Shown: one piece after another, positions 12,058-22,044 of the stretch
Layout of the letters: each line of letters starts with the position of its first letter
How positions within the stretch are numbered: the stretch's first letter is position 1
Assembly (NCBI GenBank): GCA_033296885.1
Contig: MU863912.1
Coordinates: forward strand, 186,001-250,000
DNA from: Triangularia verruculosa
Taxonomy: Eukaryota > Ascomycota > Sordariomycetes > Sordariales > Podosporaceae
Direction: 5' to 3'
Length of the DNA: 64,000 nucleotides
Notes under the pieces: model-generated
Told to the model about the DNA's origin: nothing
The model's database searches: none
Seen by the model: only the letters and a program-made list of their open reading frames with translations
Made by a program: the position numbers and the translations under genes

Positions 12058-12877
12058 GGTCGAATTGAAGGGTTCAGGGACTCAAGGTAACACTTCCTAA
12101 CCAAGGATGAATTGACATGGACTAGTTTGATAGGAAGTGAATTTCTTTTGTGAGTAAGCACAATCTCTGTTTTATACAAAGGTCAAGTTGATCATGGTGG
12201 AGATATAACGATTGCAGTTTGTCATCACGACGTCAACACATGCACTTACTAACACCCACCAGGTGCCATGAAGCCTGCACAATCGCAAACGGCACCATCT
12301 TTTTCTACACTGGTTTCTGGCAATGGTTCGACTGGTCAATATTCTCCCCGAATACTCTGAGTTTTTGGTAATATTTGCTGACGGAAATAGAATCATCACA
12401 TAGATGCCATGCCGAATGCTGTCCGAAAGGCCGAGGTAGGCGACGAGACTCCAACCTGCTTAGTCAGCATCAATACTGAATGTCGACCCTGTGCTCGTCA
12501 ATCTCCGCGGGGAACAAACCGTCGTGAATGGTAATTTGAGGTAGAGATGTGGTTTTCATCTTGAAGACACCGAAAATACACCCATGAAATAATGCTTTGA
12601 TGGTCCCCAACTTCATTCTTCATCACCTTTTCCCTCCATGCCCTCCGTGATATAATTGGCTAACATAGACTAGATGTAGCCATTGCTAAGTCCCAGAACC
12701 GTTCCCAAGTCCCTCCTCTGAAGAATGCTTGGCGATGAATCCCCTCTTGGGCTGCTGGCGGTGGGGAGCATTGATATTCCTCGTCTGTCTTCTTTTTGTC
12801 CATTAACTGGCTCCCATGGCGGTGACTGTATTCTGTTCCCTCTCAAGCCGGTATCCTCCTTCTTGCTGGCACGGTTA
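12058..12877. other. Intergenic, promoter side of the HD gene
   Basis: This 820-bp non-coding sequence includes the HD gene's upstream region and the 3' flank of the small secreted protein gene. Short open frames here are unsupported. Confidence 0.4.
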
Positions 12878-13211
12878 CTACTCGCACCAGCAGTTCTTCT
12901 CACACTGAGCCATCATGTTGTTGTGGAAGGCGCCGAAGGAGTCGCAATATGGCTTGTTGGAAACGGACAAGCAGAAATCCCGGAGGCCTTGTGTCCTGCA
13001 TGTGGGAATACCGACATTGGCATTCGTGTCCGCGGCCGACTGTGTGTTGCTCCCTTGTTCCACTTGGTTGGCCGACTCTTCTGGGGTGGGGAGAGCAAGG
13101 GCGAAAGGGATGAGAAGGACGGCGAGAAGATGGATCAATGATTGCTAAGACGGCAAGTGTTAGCCGACACGACTATCGGAGTCGAAGGGGGAAAGTTGTA
13201 CGTACCTTCAT
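12878..13211 (-). CDS. Small secreted cysteine-rich protein (six Cys), candidate effector-like
   Basis: Two exons, a six-base first exon (ATGAAG, 13211-13206) and 13144-12878, separated by a 61-nt intron with clean GTACGT and TTAG borders, give 90 residues. The start reads MKQSLIHLLAVLLIPFALAL, a clear signal peptide with likely cleavage after ALA near residue 19. The mature part is small and has six cysteines at 51, 60, 69, 83, 87 and 89 (spacing 8, 8, 13, 3, 1), suggesting three disulfides. The second exon alone lacks an ATG, so the tiny first exon explains the start. I recognise no family. It could be an antimicrobial or effector-like peptide, but that is only inferred from size, secretion signal and cysteines. 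Confidence 0.72.
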
Positions 13212-14697
13212 GATGGATGGTTAATGGCGTGGCTTGTGTTAGGGCGACGATCTCTTCAAGGGAGTATAAAACCGAAGTGGTGATCGGCACGATATTAGAT
13301 CCAGTTGAGTGGTGAAACGGAGAGGGAACCTTGTCGGTGACGGCAGCTCGATTCTTATACTGTTGTATCACCGGAAAGCAACGGTGGAACCGGGCAAGGA
13401 TGGCGCAGGGAGCACGTCTAGACGTCGTATTCTAGAGTGTCCGATGGTAAGGACCGGTGTCATGTTCTAGATGGGAGTGGGTATGGATCGCCGACACCGA
13501 GAACCAGGCAAGGAAGGAGCACAAGAGACTGGATGAAACTTTGACTTTACCTTTTTAGCCCATGACGAGTCCCCAACTCCCGGGATATGCACGTCTCAGG
13601 CCGGCACGACAGGTCGCTGCAATGGAATGCAACAAAAGGTGTGAGTCCGGCGGGGGAAATGATTTGCAACCTGGGCGCTGGGAATGAACGGGTCCGCTGC
13701 CAAGGGGCAAAAAGAGAAAGGCGGAGGGGGTCGGATCTCCGAATAGGCGGCAAATGGAAGGTGAGCGACGGGCAGGAACACACGATATCAGTCTGGCGGA
13801 GACTGCTTTGGGGATGGTTACACTGGCAGGTGACTTCTGCTACACTACCTATCTGTGAACCATCTGGTAACGAGACAAGCGGAGAATTCAGGGAAAGACA
13901 GCCACAGCCATGTCTCACATCTCACCTGCCCAAGAATTCCTCGCGCCTTCTTTTTTTATTTTTGTTTCTTCAGGCAGGTTCCGTTCTCGATTTGTCGGGA
14001 AGCCGTTACTCGCATCCCTGCTGCTATAGCACACCCCCCTCTATATCGTCAGCACCTACCCACCGAATCAAATGACGTCCCGGATGGATGCAACGCCTGT
14101 GCTCTCCCGTCCCGACGGTCCAATCGCCCTGTGGTGGCACTCGGCATATAGTACTGATTAATTTATCCAGATTTCACCCGCAGACGAGGGGTAGCCTTCT
14201 GTTCAGAACCACATCACTTCCATCAAGTCTTTATGCCGGCATGTCCTTGCTTTATGGTTATTTTGACGAGTCCACGACATGGACGGGTAAGCACAGTAAA
14301 TTCGTCCCCTCTGGCTAGCTGGCCTGGAATCTTTTCTATTTTTATACTTATTAATCACGAGGTTTCTCAGCAAAACCACGACCGGGAACTTTCCCGTTCC
14401 TTGCAGGCACTCAACAGGACACGCATGGAATATTGAAGCAACATTGAGGAGGGGGGACACACACTATCGCTAAAGTTGGGGCTCGGTACATGTTCCGTGT
14501 GGCCAATTGCTTCTCAGACCGTTCATTTTGCTGATCAAATCGACTCTATCTGCTAAAATGTAGCCAATCTATCGAACGACAAATTACCTAAGTAACAAGA
14601 TATCCAGCCAGCTGGGTAGGATCTTGATTATACGAAAAGCCACCCAATTCACCGCCTCGCTCCAACTGGCCATATGTTACGCCAAGAAAACATCTCG
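13212..14697. other. Intergenic, 1.5 kb
   Basis: This holds the promoter of the small secreted protein and the 3' side of the frameshifted F-box gene. Overlapping short frames on both strands at 13547-14075 do not look like protein. No repeat or RNA gene was seen. Confidence 0.4.
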
Positions 14698-16364
14698 CTA
14701 CCACCATTCTTCAGCCTCAGCAATCATCGTCACTTCCCCTGCAACCACACCCACGAGAAGCTCGTCGTCCTCTTCCTCTTCCTCTTCACTCTCCCACAGT
14801 GGCTCCAGCACCTCTCCCGAGCCCAGATGCTCCCCGACCTCTTCCTCTCCCTCCACAACCTCACTTTCAAAGCCGCCGCCAGCATCATCCAAAACTGAAT
14901 CATCCTCTATAGCAGGCTCCGGCGTACCTGCTATGACATAGGCATAGCTGTTAATCGTGTTCCATTTCTCACATTCGTCCCACCACCCAGGTTGGCCCTT
15001 TGCGAGCCATCCAGCCATGGCAGGTTTGGACCAACCCAGCTTCTCAACACGTTGGTCTGCCCAGAACACCCATCCTCTCATCGTCAAGCCTTCCAGCGCC
15101 CAGCTCTCGTGGTGTCTCACGTGGCGATGCGCATACCATCCCGTAATCCAAGCAGTGGAGATATCGTTAGGGGGATCTTCGTGCAGTATGGTGGACACGA
15201 CCCTGCGATTCTCTAGCATATTCCACAGCACTCTTGCCCGCTCCCAAGTTCGAACCATTTCCTTATACTGCTTGCTGGTATCAGCTTCTATAACGCCATT
15301 ACTTATTGTGGTCTGCAGATGATATAGAATCAACGGCCAGGGGTAGTCGTCTCTGCTGCTGATCTCGCCGTCGTACAGGAAAGAAAGAAAGCTATCTTTG
15401 CTTTGCCGTTGCTCTGAAGGATCAGTAGCCTTCGGGGGCGTACTCAGTTGTGTAAACAGGGCTTCTGGGCCGTGTATAATCGCCCGATTCGCCCACCTCT
15501 CCACGTTACAATCGTGTACTTGGCATGCTGTGCAGTCGCCCGTCATCTCGTCGGTCGCCTCGTGGGTATGTACTCCATATCCTCCTCTAGTTTTCTCAAT
15601 CACTCTCTTCCAGCGCTGCAGCAGATACGTATAAACGCATGAGACAGCCTCAACCAAGATTGGAAGAAGACCACGTGGGATGAAGTCCTCAAGAATCGAA
15701 CGCAGGTGCTCTTTCTTGCTGTTGCCCCCTTGGAAGTTCCTCACGTGTCTCTCGACTGCCCACGCAATGGACATGTAGAGGAACGCGTGGCGGAGATGGG
15801 CTTCTCATCACAAGACAAGCTCGAGGGGTCGGTCCACAACGGCTCGGGAGCGAAAGATACGTGCGATGGAGCGAGACAGCAGCGTGTGCGAACGAGGGCT
15901 GAGCTTCCAAGTTCCGACTGGCAGCGCTCGAGAATTTGCTTGCACGCCCATGCAGGCAAAGATCGGAAACAGACCTGAGTAGTGGGCCTCAGCGCTATGT
16001 TGGAGAAGTCGGTGATGAGGTGGTCGATAACCTCTAATCTTTCGCACATGGACCTGAGGGCAGAAATGGTAGGATTTGCAGCCCCATTCAGGATTCTGAT
16101 AATAGCGTCTGGCTCCTGGTTGTGGTCGACGGTTCCGATATAGTGGGAACTGCTCAGAATGGGGTATATATTGCCGATCCGCCGGTACAGATGCTTCTCC
16201 CATTCTTCCCGATGGTAGATTCTCCAGATATAAGGGGCCGCGCTTCGCAACGATGAGGCATCCTTGAGCGGCATCTGGAGAAGGATGTTTTCTATAAGCT
16301 CTAGGGGCAATCCCTCCAGGGGAACGCCTCCCATGAAACGTGTAGATTTGGCAAGCGTCGTCAT
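14698..16364 (-). pseudogene. F-box-type protein gene broken by a one-base frameshift
   Basis: The N-terminal half (from ATG at 16364) has an F-box-like start, GLPLELIENILLQMPLKDAS. The C-terminal part (14698 to about 15805) continues in another frame from AHLRHAFLYMSIAWAVERH. Compared with the paralog at 17756-19294 (ERHRARKAFLAVSIACSL), the two halves align directly. One missing base around 15800-15812 would restore frame at DE(K)AHLRHAFL with exactly the right length. No GT-AG pair joins the frames in phase. The C-terminal half keeps paralog features such as WERARVLWNMLE and ALEGLTMRGWVFWADQRVEKLGW, and ends in a very acidic tail with a run of glutamates. Either a recent pseudogene, a sequencing slip, or two separate products. 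Confidence 0.7.
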
Positions 16365-17755
16365 CTTCGGGAAGCAAGACTGGTGTGGACGTCCAAGCCT
16401 GCTTGGTACTTGACGCGAGCAATTATAAGGGCAACAACACCTGTGTTATCGGCGTTGGTGCAGCCCGTGTGACTTTCCGAAACGGTAGTATGAACGTTTG
16501 TGGCCGTAAGGTTGAGACTGAAGGCGTCGTCGAGGGGAATGACACAGGATGTTCGTCGGAGTTAAGACTAAGAGATGCTTTATGCTGATGAAGGCTGCAA
16601 AACAGTGTGGTTAATAATGAACAGAAAAAGGAAAAGATTTCCCAAGAACACCCAGGCAGGTCATTAATACCCAACAAGATGGGCCGCACTTCTAGCGTAC
16701 CTACCTCTCAAAGTTTCCACACGCCTATCAAGCCTCCCACAACGCCTCACCCAGACACAATCCCCCAGATAACGACTCCGCACCCCTCATTCTTACCATT
16801 CACGTTCTTGATGCTCTGGCCACCGTGTCAATAACCAAACGGATGAGCAGGACCGGAAGAAGGTTTGTTCCTGTGTATCTTGGCCGTGAGCCCCATCGCT
16901 CTAGCCTCTCAGCCACTCCCCAAAATTGACCCTAATATATTGCCCTAACTTGCTCATTATTTAAAATTTTCAGTGTGTCCATCCCCATAAACTGCTTGCA
17001 CTGACTTCGATAATGCCGATAAAACTTTCCAACCTGTGGAGTGAACTCTCTCATAGTCGGACGATGCTGAATCAACCAGCAAAATCGCGGAAGCCTCAGC
17101 GCCTGCTCCTGCGGTAAGTTTCGAATGTTGCTCCTGCCTCCCCAAGGCGCAGTGGCATTGCTCCTTCTCTTACCCCCTCCACCACTCTTGAAACTTCATA
17201 CGCTCCTGCCCTCAGATCACACCGTCAGTGATTTCACATTACTGATTTACCGAAAGATCCAGCTTCGTTGCCCCCCTGATCCGGTCAGGTATTCACTTTT
17301 CAACAAGTATCAGACAAGTTCAAAGAGCGAATCTAATCGGCTGACACACTGCGGTGAGAAGGTATTGTAGGATACTCGATATGGTCCAAACCGGATTTTC
17401 TACAACTCTAATCACCGATCTCTGTGGGACAAAAGGTACAAAAGTCATACGCCGAAAAGTAGTGAAAAATGTGATGAATACAGCAAAACAAAACGAAGCT
17501 ACGAAAACCACAGGCAAGCCGTACATAGGTATGTCTGCCCTGAAAAGTGGACTCAAGTGAAAGGTCCCGCAACAATCTCTCCTGATCTATTTACATACTT
17601 TTTCATGCGATTAACAACCTTAAAAGACCCAGGACCCAAACTGTGACATTAATCAGCCATCTTCGTCAGATGCAAGCCTGTTTAGCAACCTCAACCGTCC
17701 AGCCCACCACATGCCTCCACCACCGACCGAATCCTCACTTCATTTTCCTTTCCCG
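16365..17755. other. Intergenic, 1.4 kb
   Basis: This separates two F-box-type genes on the same strand. A hydrophobic and serine-rich open frame just upstream of the first F-box gene (16423-16689) reads like leader DNA, not a protein. No repeats or RNA genes were seen. Confidence 0.4.
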
Positions 17756-19294
17756 CTACCTCCGCCTCCTACGCATCAACCGTTCGAATATACTCCTTTT
17801 CGGTGGTTCTGGTTGTTCAGGAGGCCAGGCTTTGTACCTGAACTTCACTCTTTCAATAAAACATCTCGCTTCCCTTAGAAGCTCCGTCCGTTGCTTCTCG
17901 TTCGACCACGGCGCCTCTCCAAGCGCAATCCAGCCCAGAATCTCCGGGTCATCCCACCCCATGCTCGCAACACGCTCGTCATCCCAGAGCGTCCATGCTC
18001 GCAGTCCCAACTCCCCAAACCTCAACCGGTCCAATTCGTCGCCCAAACCCCAAAGGGAGAGTCCCCAGGTCTCCCAGTGGCCAGCATTCCACGGAAATTC
18101 CAGGCACCAGTAGTCCCCGTATGCGAAGCGGTGTCCAATCGGCCTTTCACGCGCCTTTGCCACTATTCTCCACGCCAGGTTCCCAATCTCTGCTTCTTCC
18201 CTGCTTATGTGTTCTGAATTATAACGTCGTTGGTTAATTGGGTAGCCCTCTATCCTTTGGGGAACCAATTCCCTCCTCTCACTAAACCCGAGAGCGAGGT
18301 AGGTTGAAGCCCCCAAAAGGCAATCAAGGGTTGTGGAGATGTTATTGATATCTTGTCGCGGGTCAATCCGCAGGGCTCTCCAAAGACCCTCCGGACCGAG
18401 GCCGCACAGGGTGCCCCTGTAGCAAAGGTGTGCTCCGGGCTCACGGCAGAAAAAGCACCACCCATCTACATGTGGCATTATCATTGTCAGGCTGATATTC
18501 AGCGTGCAAAACTCACAATCTCCACGGGGGTAATATCTATACATCCGAGAGTACATGTGCTCGGTGTGGGCTTTTCGTCCGGTTACCCTCATGACGGCGT
18601 CCCATGTCAAATACATGTAGTCATAAACACCACACGCCGTCTGCTGCTCTACCAGCTTCAACTGAGGCAAGAAGCCAGTGCTGGGATCACTGGCACGGCG
18701 CACAAGATTAAGTCGTTCAGCTGTCGTCTTGCAGCGGGCTTTCATCCGACGGTTGAGCGAACATGCGATTGAGACCGCAAGAAACGCCTTCCTGGCACGA
18801 TGGCGCTCCGTGGATGTGAGCGGGTACACGGGCCAGGAGTATCGGGGAATTTCTTCCCGCACGATCGTATGCTTCTTCGAGCATGCCAGAAGCTCCGGAT
18901 GGGACCATTCCGGGAGGGTTGAGTAATTATCATGGATGTGTACCCCCGGGTGGAGGGCTTTCTGGTGATAGTCGACGATCAGGTCGTCGAGTTTGTCGCG
19001 ATGATAGGACATGGAGATGAGATCTCTCGTAACCAGGTGCCGGTCCCTTGCGTAGGCTAGGAACTCTTCGTTCGTAAGCGACCCATATTCGATGCACCGG
19101 AGCTTGTGCGATACCGTGAGTAGCTCCAGTTCAGCTGATAGCCGGCGCTTGAGATGAACAACGAAATCGTCCCCGCTATATGCCCGGAGCAGTCTCGGAG
19201 AGGCTGAGCGCATGATAATGACATAGTTGGTAGGGAGCTGGAACAAGACCAGCTCCTGCACCTCGAGGGGCAAGGAGTCGAATGGCAGGACCAT
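17756..19294 (-). CDS. F-box-type protein, paralog of the 14.7-kb gene
   Basis: A single exon of 512 residues. The N-terminus (MVLPFDSLPLEVQELVLFQL, then a serine/arginine-rich helix) matches the F-box pattern of leucines and a proline, which in other proteins binds Skp1 in SCF ubiquitin ligases. The rest has no recognised substrate-binding repeats. It contains several Cys near CEFCTLNISL and CFFCREPG that could bind metal. Toward the C-terminus it has WETWGLSLWGLGDELDRLR and LGLRAWTLWDDERVASMGWD, which correspond to ALEGLTMRGWVFWADQRVEKLGW in the neighbouring broken gene. It ends in a basic MRRRRR. It is probably a substrate adaptor of unknown target. Confidence 0.75.
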   Translation of the reverse strand: MVLPFDSLPLEVQELVLFQLPTNYVIIMRSASPRLLRAYSGDDFVVHLKRRLSAELELLTVSHKLRCIEYGSLTNEEFLAYARDRHLVTRDLISMSYHRDKLDDLIVDYHQKALHPGVHIHDNYSTLPEWSHPELLACSKKHTIVREEIPRYSWPVYPLTSTERHRARKAFLAVSIACSLNRRMKARCKTTAERLNLVRRASDPSTGFLPQLKLVEQQTACGVYDYMYLTWDAVMRVTGRKAHTEHMYSRMYRYYPRGDCEFCTLNISLTMIMPHVDGWCFFCREPGAHLCYRGTLCGLGPEGLWRALRIDPRQDINNISTTLDCLLGASTYLALGFSERRELVPQRIEGYPINQRRYNSEHISREEAEIGNLAWRIVAKARERPIGHRFAYGDYWCLEFPWNAGHWETWGLSLWGLGDELDRLRFGELGLRAWTLWDDERVASMGWDDPEILGWIALGEAPWSNEKQRTELLREARCFIERVKFRYKAWPPEQPEPPKRSIFERLMRRRRR

Positions 19295-19817
19295 GATATG
19301 ATCAGAATTGTGTGTTCAAGGCAGTCGATGGAGGAAACACCGAGGGCGAGGCAATGCAATTTGGAATGTTTGACGGGGAGAAAGGAAACATGCCATCGGT
19401 GCCGAGCGGGAACCCCTTCTTAAGCTTTGCATGTGCCGGCATGGCTGAACACCGTGTTGCAGTACGAGTCGCCGACATTGCGTTAACTTCACCGGTGTCC
19501 TTTCCCCCTTTTCTGTCCTTTGGTTGACTTAATTCAATGACGTTTGCCTCCCACTTCCGATGGCGGAACTCCGAGAAAGCCCATTTGCTTGTCGACAAGA
19601 TTCTCGCAATCATCGCCTTGTGCCGAGGAAAATCACAATGCAGCGGCGACTAACAGCGTCAACCACATTTCAGAGGCCCATGGTTATTACGACGTCTGGA
19701 AAAGCAGAGATGAATTCCGTCCTTTATTGGTCTACTATAGAAGCTATCGCTTCTCACTACGAATTGCTTGATTGCCAAGGAGAGGTTGTGTTCTTGCTGA
19801 AGCAGCTAGGGCCGGAC
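19295..19817. other. Intergenic between F-box-type genes
   Basis: This 523-bp gap between same-strand genes contains the promoter of the 512-residue F-box gene. No supported coding sequence was seen. Confidence 0.4.
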
Positions 19818-20369
19818 TCAGATGCAGGCAATCATCATGCTACCCGCATCCTCAAGAGTCAGAACCTCAAGATCATGGCCTGTCTCCATGTCCCCACTCT
19901 CCATGGTCCCCTCAGTCCCCTCCTCGTCCACCAAATTCCAAGAACCCTCCTCCTCGCCCACCGAATTCCAAGATTCCTGCTCCTCACCCATGAAACTCCG
20001 GGATTCTTCACCACCCACAAACGCCCAAGATTCCTCCTCCTCACCTTCAAAATTCCAAGATCCCTCCTCATCTACAACCTCCCATCCTGACACGTCATCG
20101 GCCATCTCCATCTTCACTTTCTCAACTGGCTCCGTCCCTAGCAAGAAACATCGCCTGTGGACGTTTGAGGGATCGCCGGTCGTAGCGCTTGTGAGCGAGG
20201 CGAGATCAGCGAGGCCCGCCAGGCGACGCCTGAGATGGCCTGCCCACTGTTCGCCTGTGTAGATATGGCTAACAGCTGGCGAAGCCCGTAATACCTGTAG
20301 GACACCCCATATGGGGGTTTTGACAAGGACAATGTCCAATAGCTCAAGGGATAGGCTCTCCAGCATCAT
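19818..20369 (-). CDS. Short F-box-like protein with acidic Glu/Ser/Trp repeats
   Basis: This 183-residue single-exon frame starts MMLESLSLELLDIVLVKTP and continues WAGHLRRRLAGLADLASL, matching the start of the two larger F-box-type genes nearby (compare VVHLKRRLSAELELL). After about residue 95 the paralogous region is lost and replaced by about five imperfect units of roughly 11 residues of the form GEEEESWAFV, GEEQESWNSV, GEEEGSWNLV. It looks like an F-box N-terminus with a new, repeat-built tail. It may be a degraded paralog or a small stand-alone adaptor; expression is unproven. Confidence 0.6.
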   Translation of the reverse strand: MMLESLSLELLDIVLVKTPIWGVLQVLRASPAVSHIYTGEQWAGHLRRRLAGLADLASLTSATTGDPSNVHRRCFLLGTEPVEKVKMEMADDVSGWEVVDEEGSWNFEGEEEESWAFVGGEESRSFMGEEQESWNSVGEEEGSWNLVDEEGTEGTMESGDMETGHDLEVLTLEDAGSMMIACI

Positions 20370-21882
20370 GTCTCCGGTCTGTTGTTAAGGTATGATGGAT
20401 AAAGAAGTAAGACTGCTGAAAGAGGCCAATAGAGCCTTCTGATAGAACTGTTGACTTAGAGCCGCTGAAGGATGGTAAAGAGAAAGAAAGAAAGAGAAGG
20501 TCTAGAGAGATCGGGAATTGTGTTAAATACCCCACAGGGAAGTGTTGTCCGAAGTGAATATACCTAGTCTTTGAGTGAATGACACGAACTACGGCTGGAG
20601 CAAGACTGAACCTCAAGCTCATACTTGCTCTGTACGCTTCTCCCAGTCACCTATTATTGACTATGTCAATTAACCGGAGCATGAAAGCTGTACACTTATA
20701 TATCAGACGATGTTCTAAAGAGAAACTCGATTCTCAAGTAATCAAAATGAATCACTAATGATTCTTCAGAATAAAGTTTGGGAAATCGTCCTAAGTAACG
20801 TGCAGATTCAAATGCGTTTTTCCAAGGATATATTGCTCCCTTTCCAAGGACATACTGCTCTTATTTCAACGGCATATTGCTCCTTCAATAAAGTCTTGCT
20901 CCTTACGGAGCAATTCCCGATCAGTGAAAGTGAAGAGACTTATATGCACGTATCAGATATTGGCCTTGTGAAGTCATGATAGGTAGGTAACGCAACGAGT
21001 TCCGCGAGATGTATCACAGACCCCATTGCAGAGCATACCAAGAGGTCACCATGGCAGTTGAACAGGAAAATCAGAAATCTGACATTATCGTCACTCTTAC
21101 AACTCAGTAGAGTCTCAGCACAGAATTCTGACATGGAACAAGTGCCACTGTGCCAGAGGCTTTATACCCATCCATTCTCAACACACTGCACCCCAATCCG
21201 ACCACGTCATCCTCACTTTTTGCTCCCAAACCTTGGGCACTGAATCAATCACTCAAGCAAACCTGAATACAAAACACAGTATGTTGGACGTGCAGCCCCA
21301 CTGGGGGCAGACAGCGCTGATAGATTGCTTTAGATGGTTGGTTGCTCCTTGGCCTGTGTGGAGTGTGTTGATTCATTTCGGCGGTTCTGTAGTTTTTGCT
21401 CTTCGATCCATCAGCAATGGTCATAATATTTCCCATGCCATTTATAAGGTACCTATGGTGGAGGTGATGAAGTTGGCGTTCAAAGACACTAGGATACCCA
21501 TTGCGGATGAGTCAGTTGCGAGATGGAAATAGAGTTATAGCATACAACGAAAACCACAAATCATCACTTCATCACGTCTTAGCAGCACACAAATGACACA
21601 CATCTGTCTATTTTCTCCCTCCCCTCCCCCCTCCCCAACTCCAATAGAACCGATAACTAGTCAAAAACAAAGAACCCCAGGAATCCCTACACCATAAACT
21701 ATGTACAACACATTACATCAAGAAAAGACAAATACAAGACCGTGTTCCCACTGACTCCGCATACTCTCTGTCTTGTCTCGTCTTTTGTCTTTTTTCGCTT
21801 GCTTTCCCCCTCGCCCCCCTTTCGCCAAACCCACAATCTTCCTCTCTTGTCCGTTTCGAACCACAGCAAAAAAAAAACAAAG
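20370..21882. other. AT-rich intergenic region with a 22-bp tandem repeat
   Basis: The 1.5 kb between the short F-box gene and NUP170 is AT-rich. It has the tandem repeat at 20817-20902 and a TAGGTAGGTA motif near 20980. The open frames seen do not resemble proteins. Confidence 0.5.
20817..20902 (+). repeat. Imperfect 22-bp tandem repeat, about four units
   Basis: Units of the form TTTCCAAGGAYATAYTGCTC recur at a 22-bp step (GCTC at 20835, 20857 and 20879) followed by a looser 19-bp unit. The period is not a multiple of three and there is no spacer variation, so it is neither coding repeat nor CRISPR. Confidence 0.65.
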
Positions 21883-22044
21883 CTACCCAACTCTCGTCCT
21901 CCTCCTTTTCATTCCCCCTCTCTTTTGATCTTCATCCTCCCTACTTAGCCTCGGAGGCTCGAGTGGTTCCTTCTTCACCTCGAGTGGTTCCTTCTTCACC
22001 TCAACCTTCCCACCACCACCAGCCCCAGGCGCAGACTTTGACTT
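21883..22044 (-). other. In-frame C-terminal extension after the NUP170 TAG stop
   Basis: Directly after the TAG at 22047-22045 the same frame stays open for 53 codons to a second TAG at 21885-21883. The predicted tail begins KSKSAPGAGGGGKVE, carries two identical VKKEPLE units (perfect 21-bp direct repeat, 21958-21999) and ends MKRRRTRVG. VKKE fits the SUMO-acceptor consensus (hydrophobic-K-x-E) and KRRR a nuclear-import signal. Both suit a nucleoporin. Access could be by stop recoding, or by splicing a 123-nt in-frame stretch that ends at the TAG (donor CAG|GTGAAT at 22167). Confidence 0.5.

Noticed and set aside
13547..14075. Overlapping frames on both strands, up to 162 codons
   Set aside because: Both strands are open by chance in GC-rich DNA; no start context, signal or domain.
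20817..20902. Possible CRISPR-like array
   Set aside because: Units are contiguous and imperfect with no spacers, and the genome is eukaryotic.
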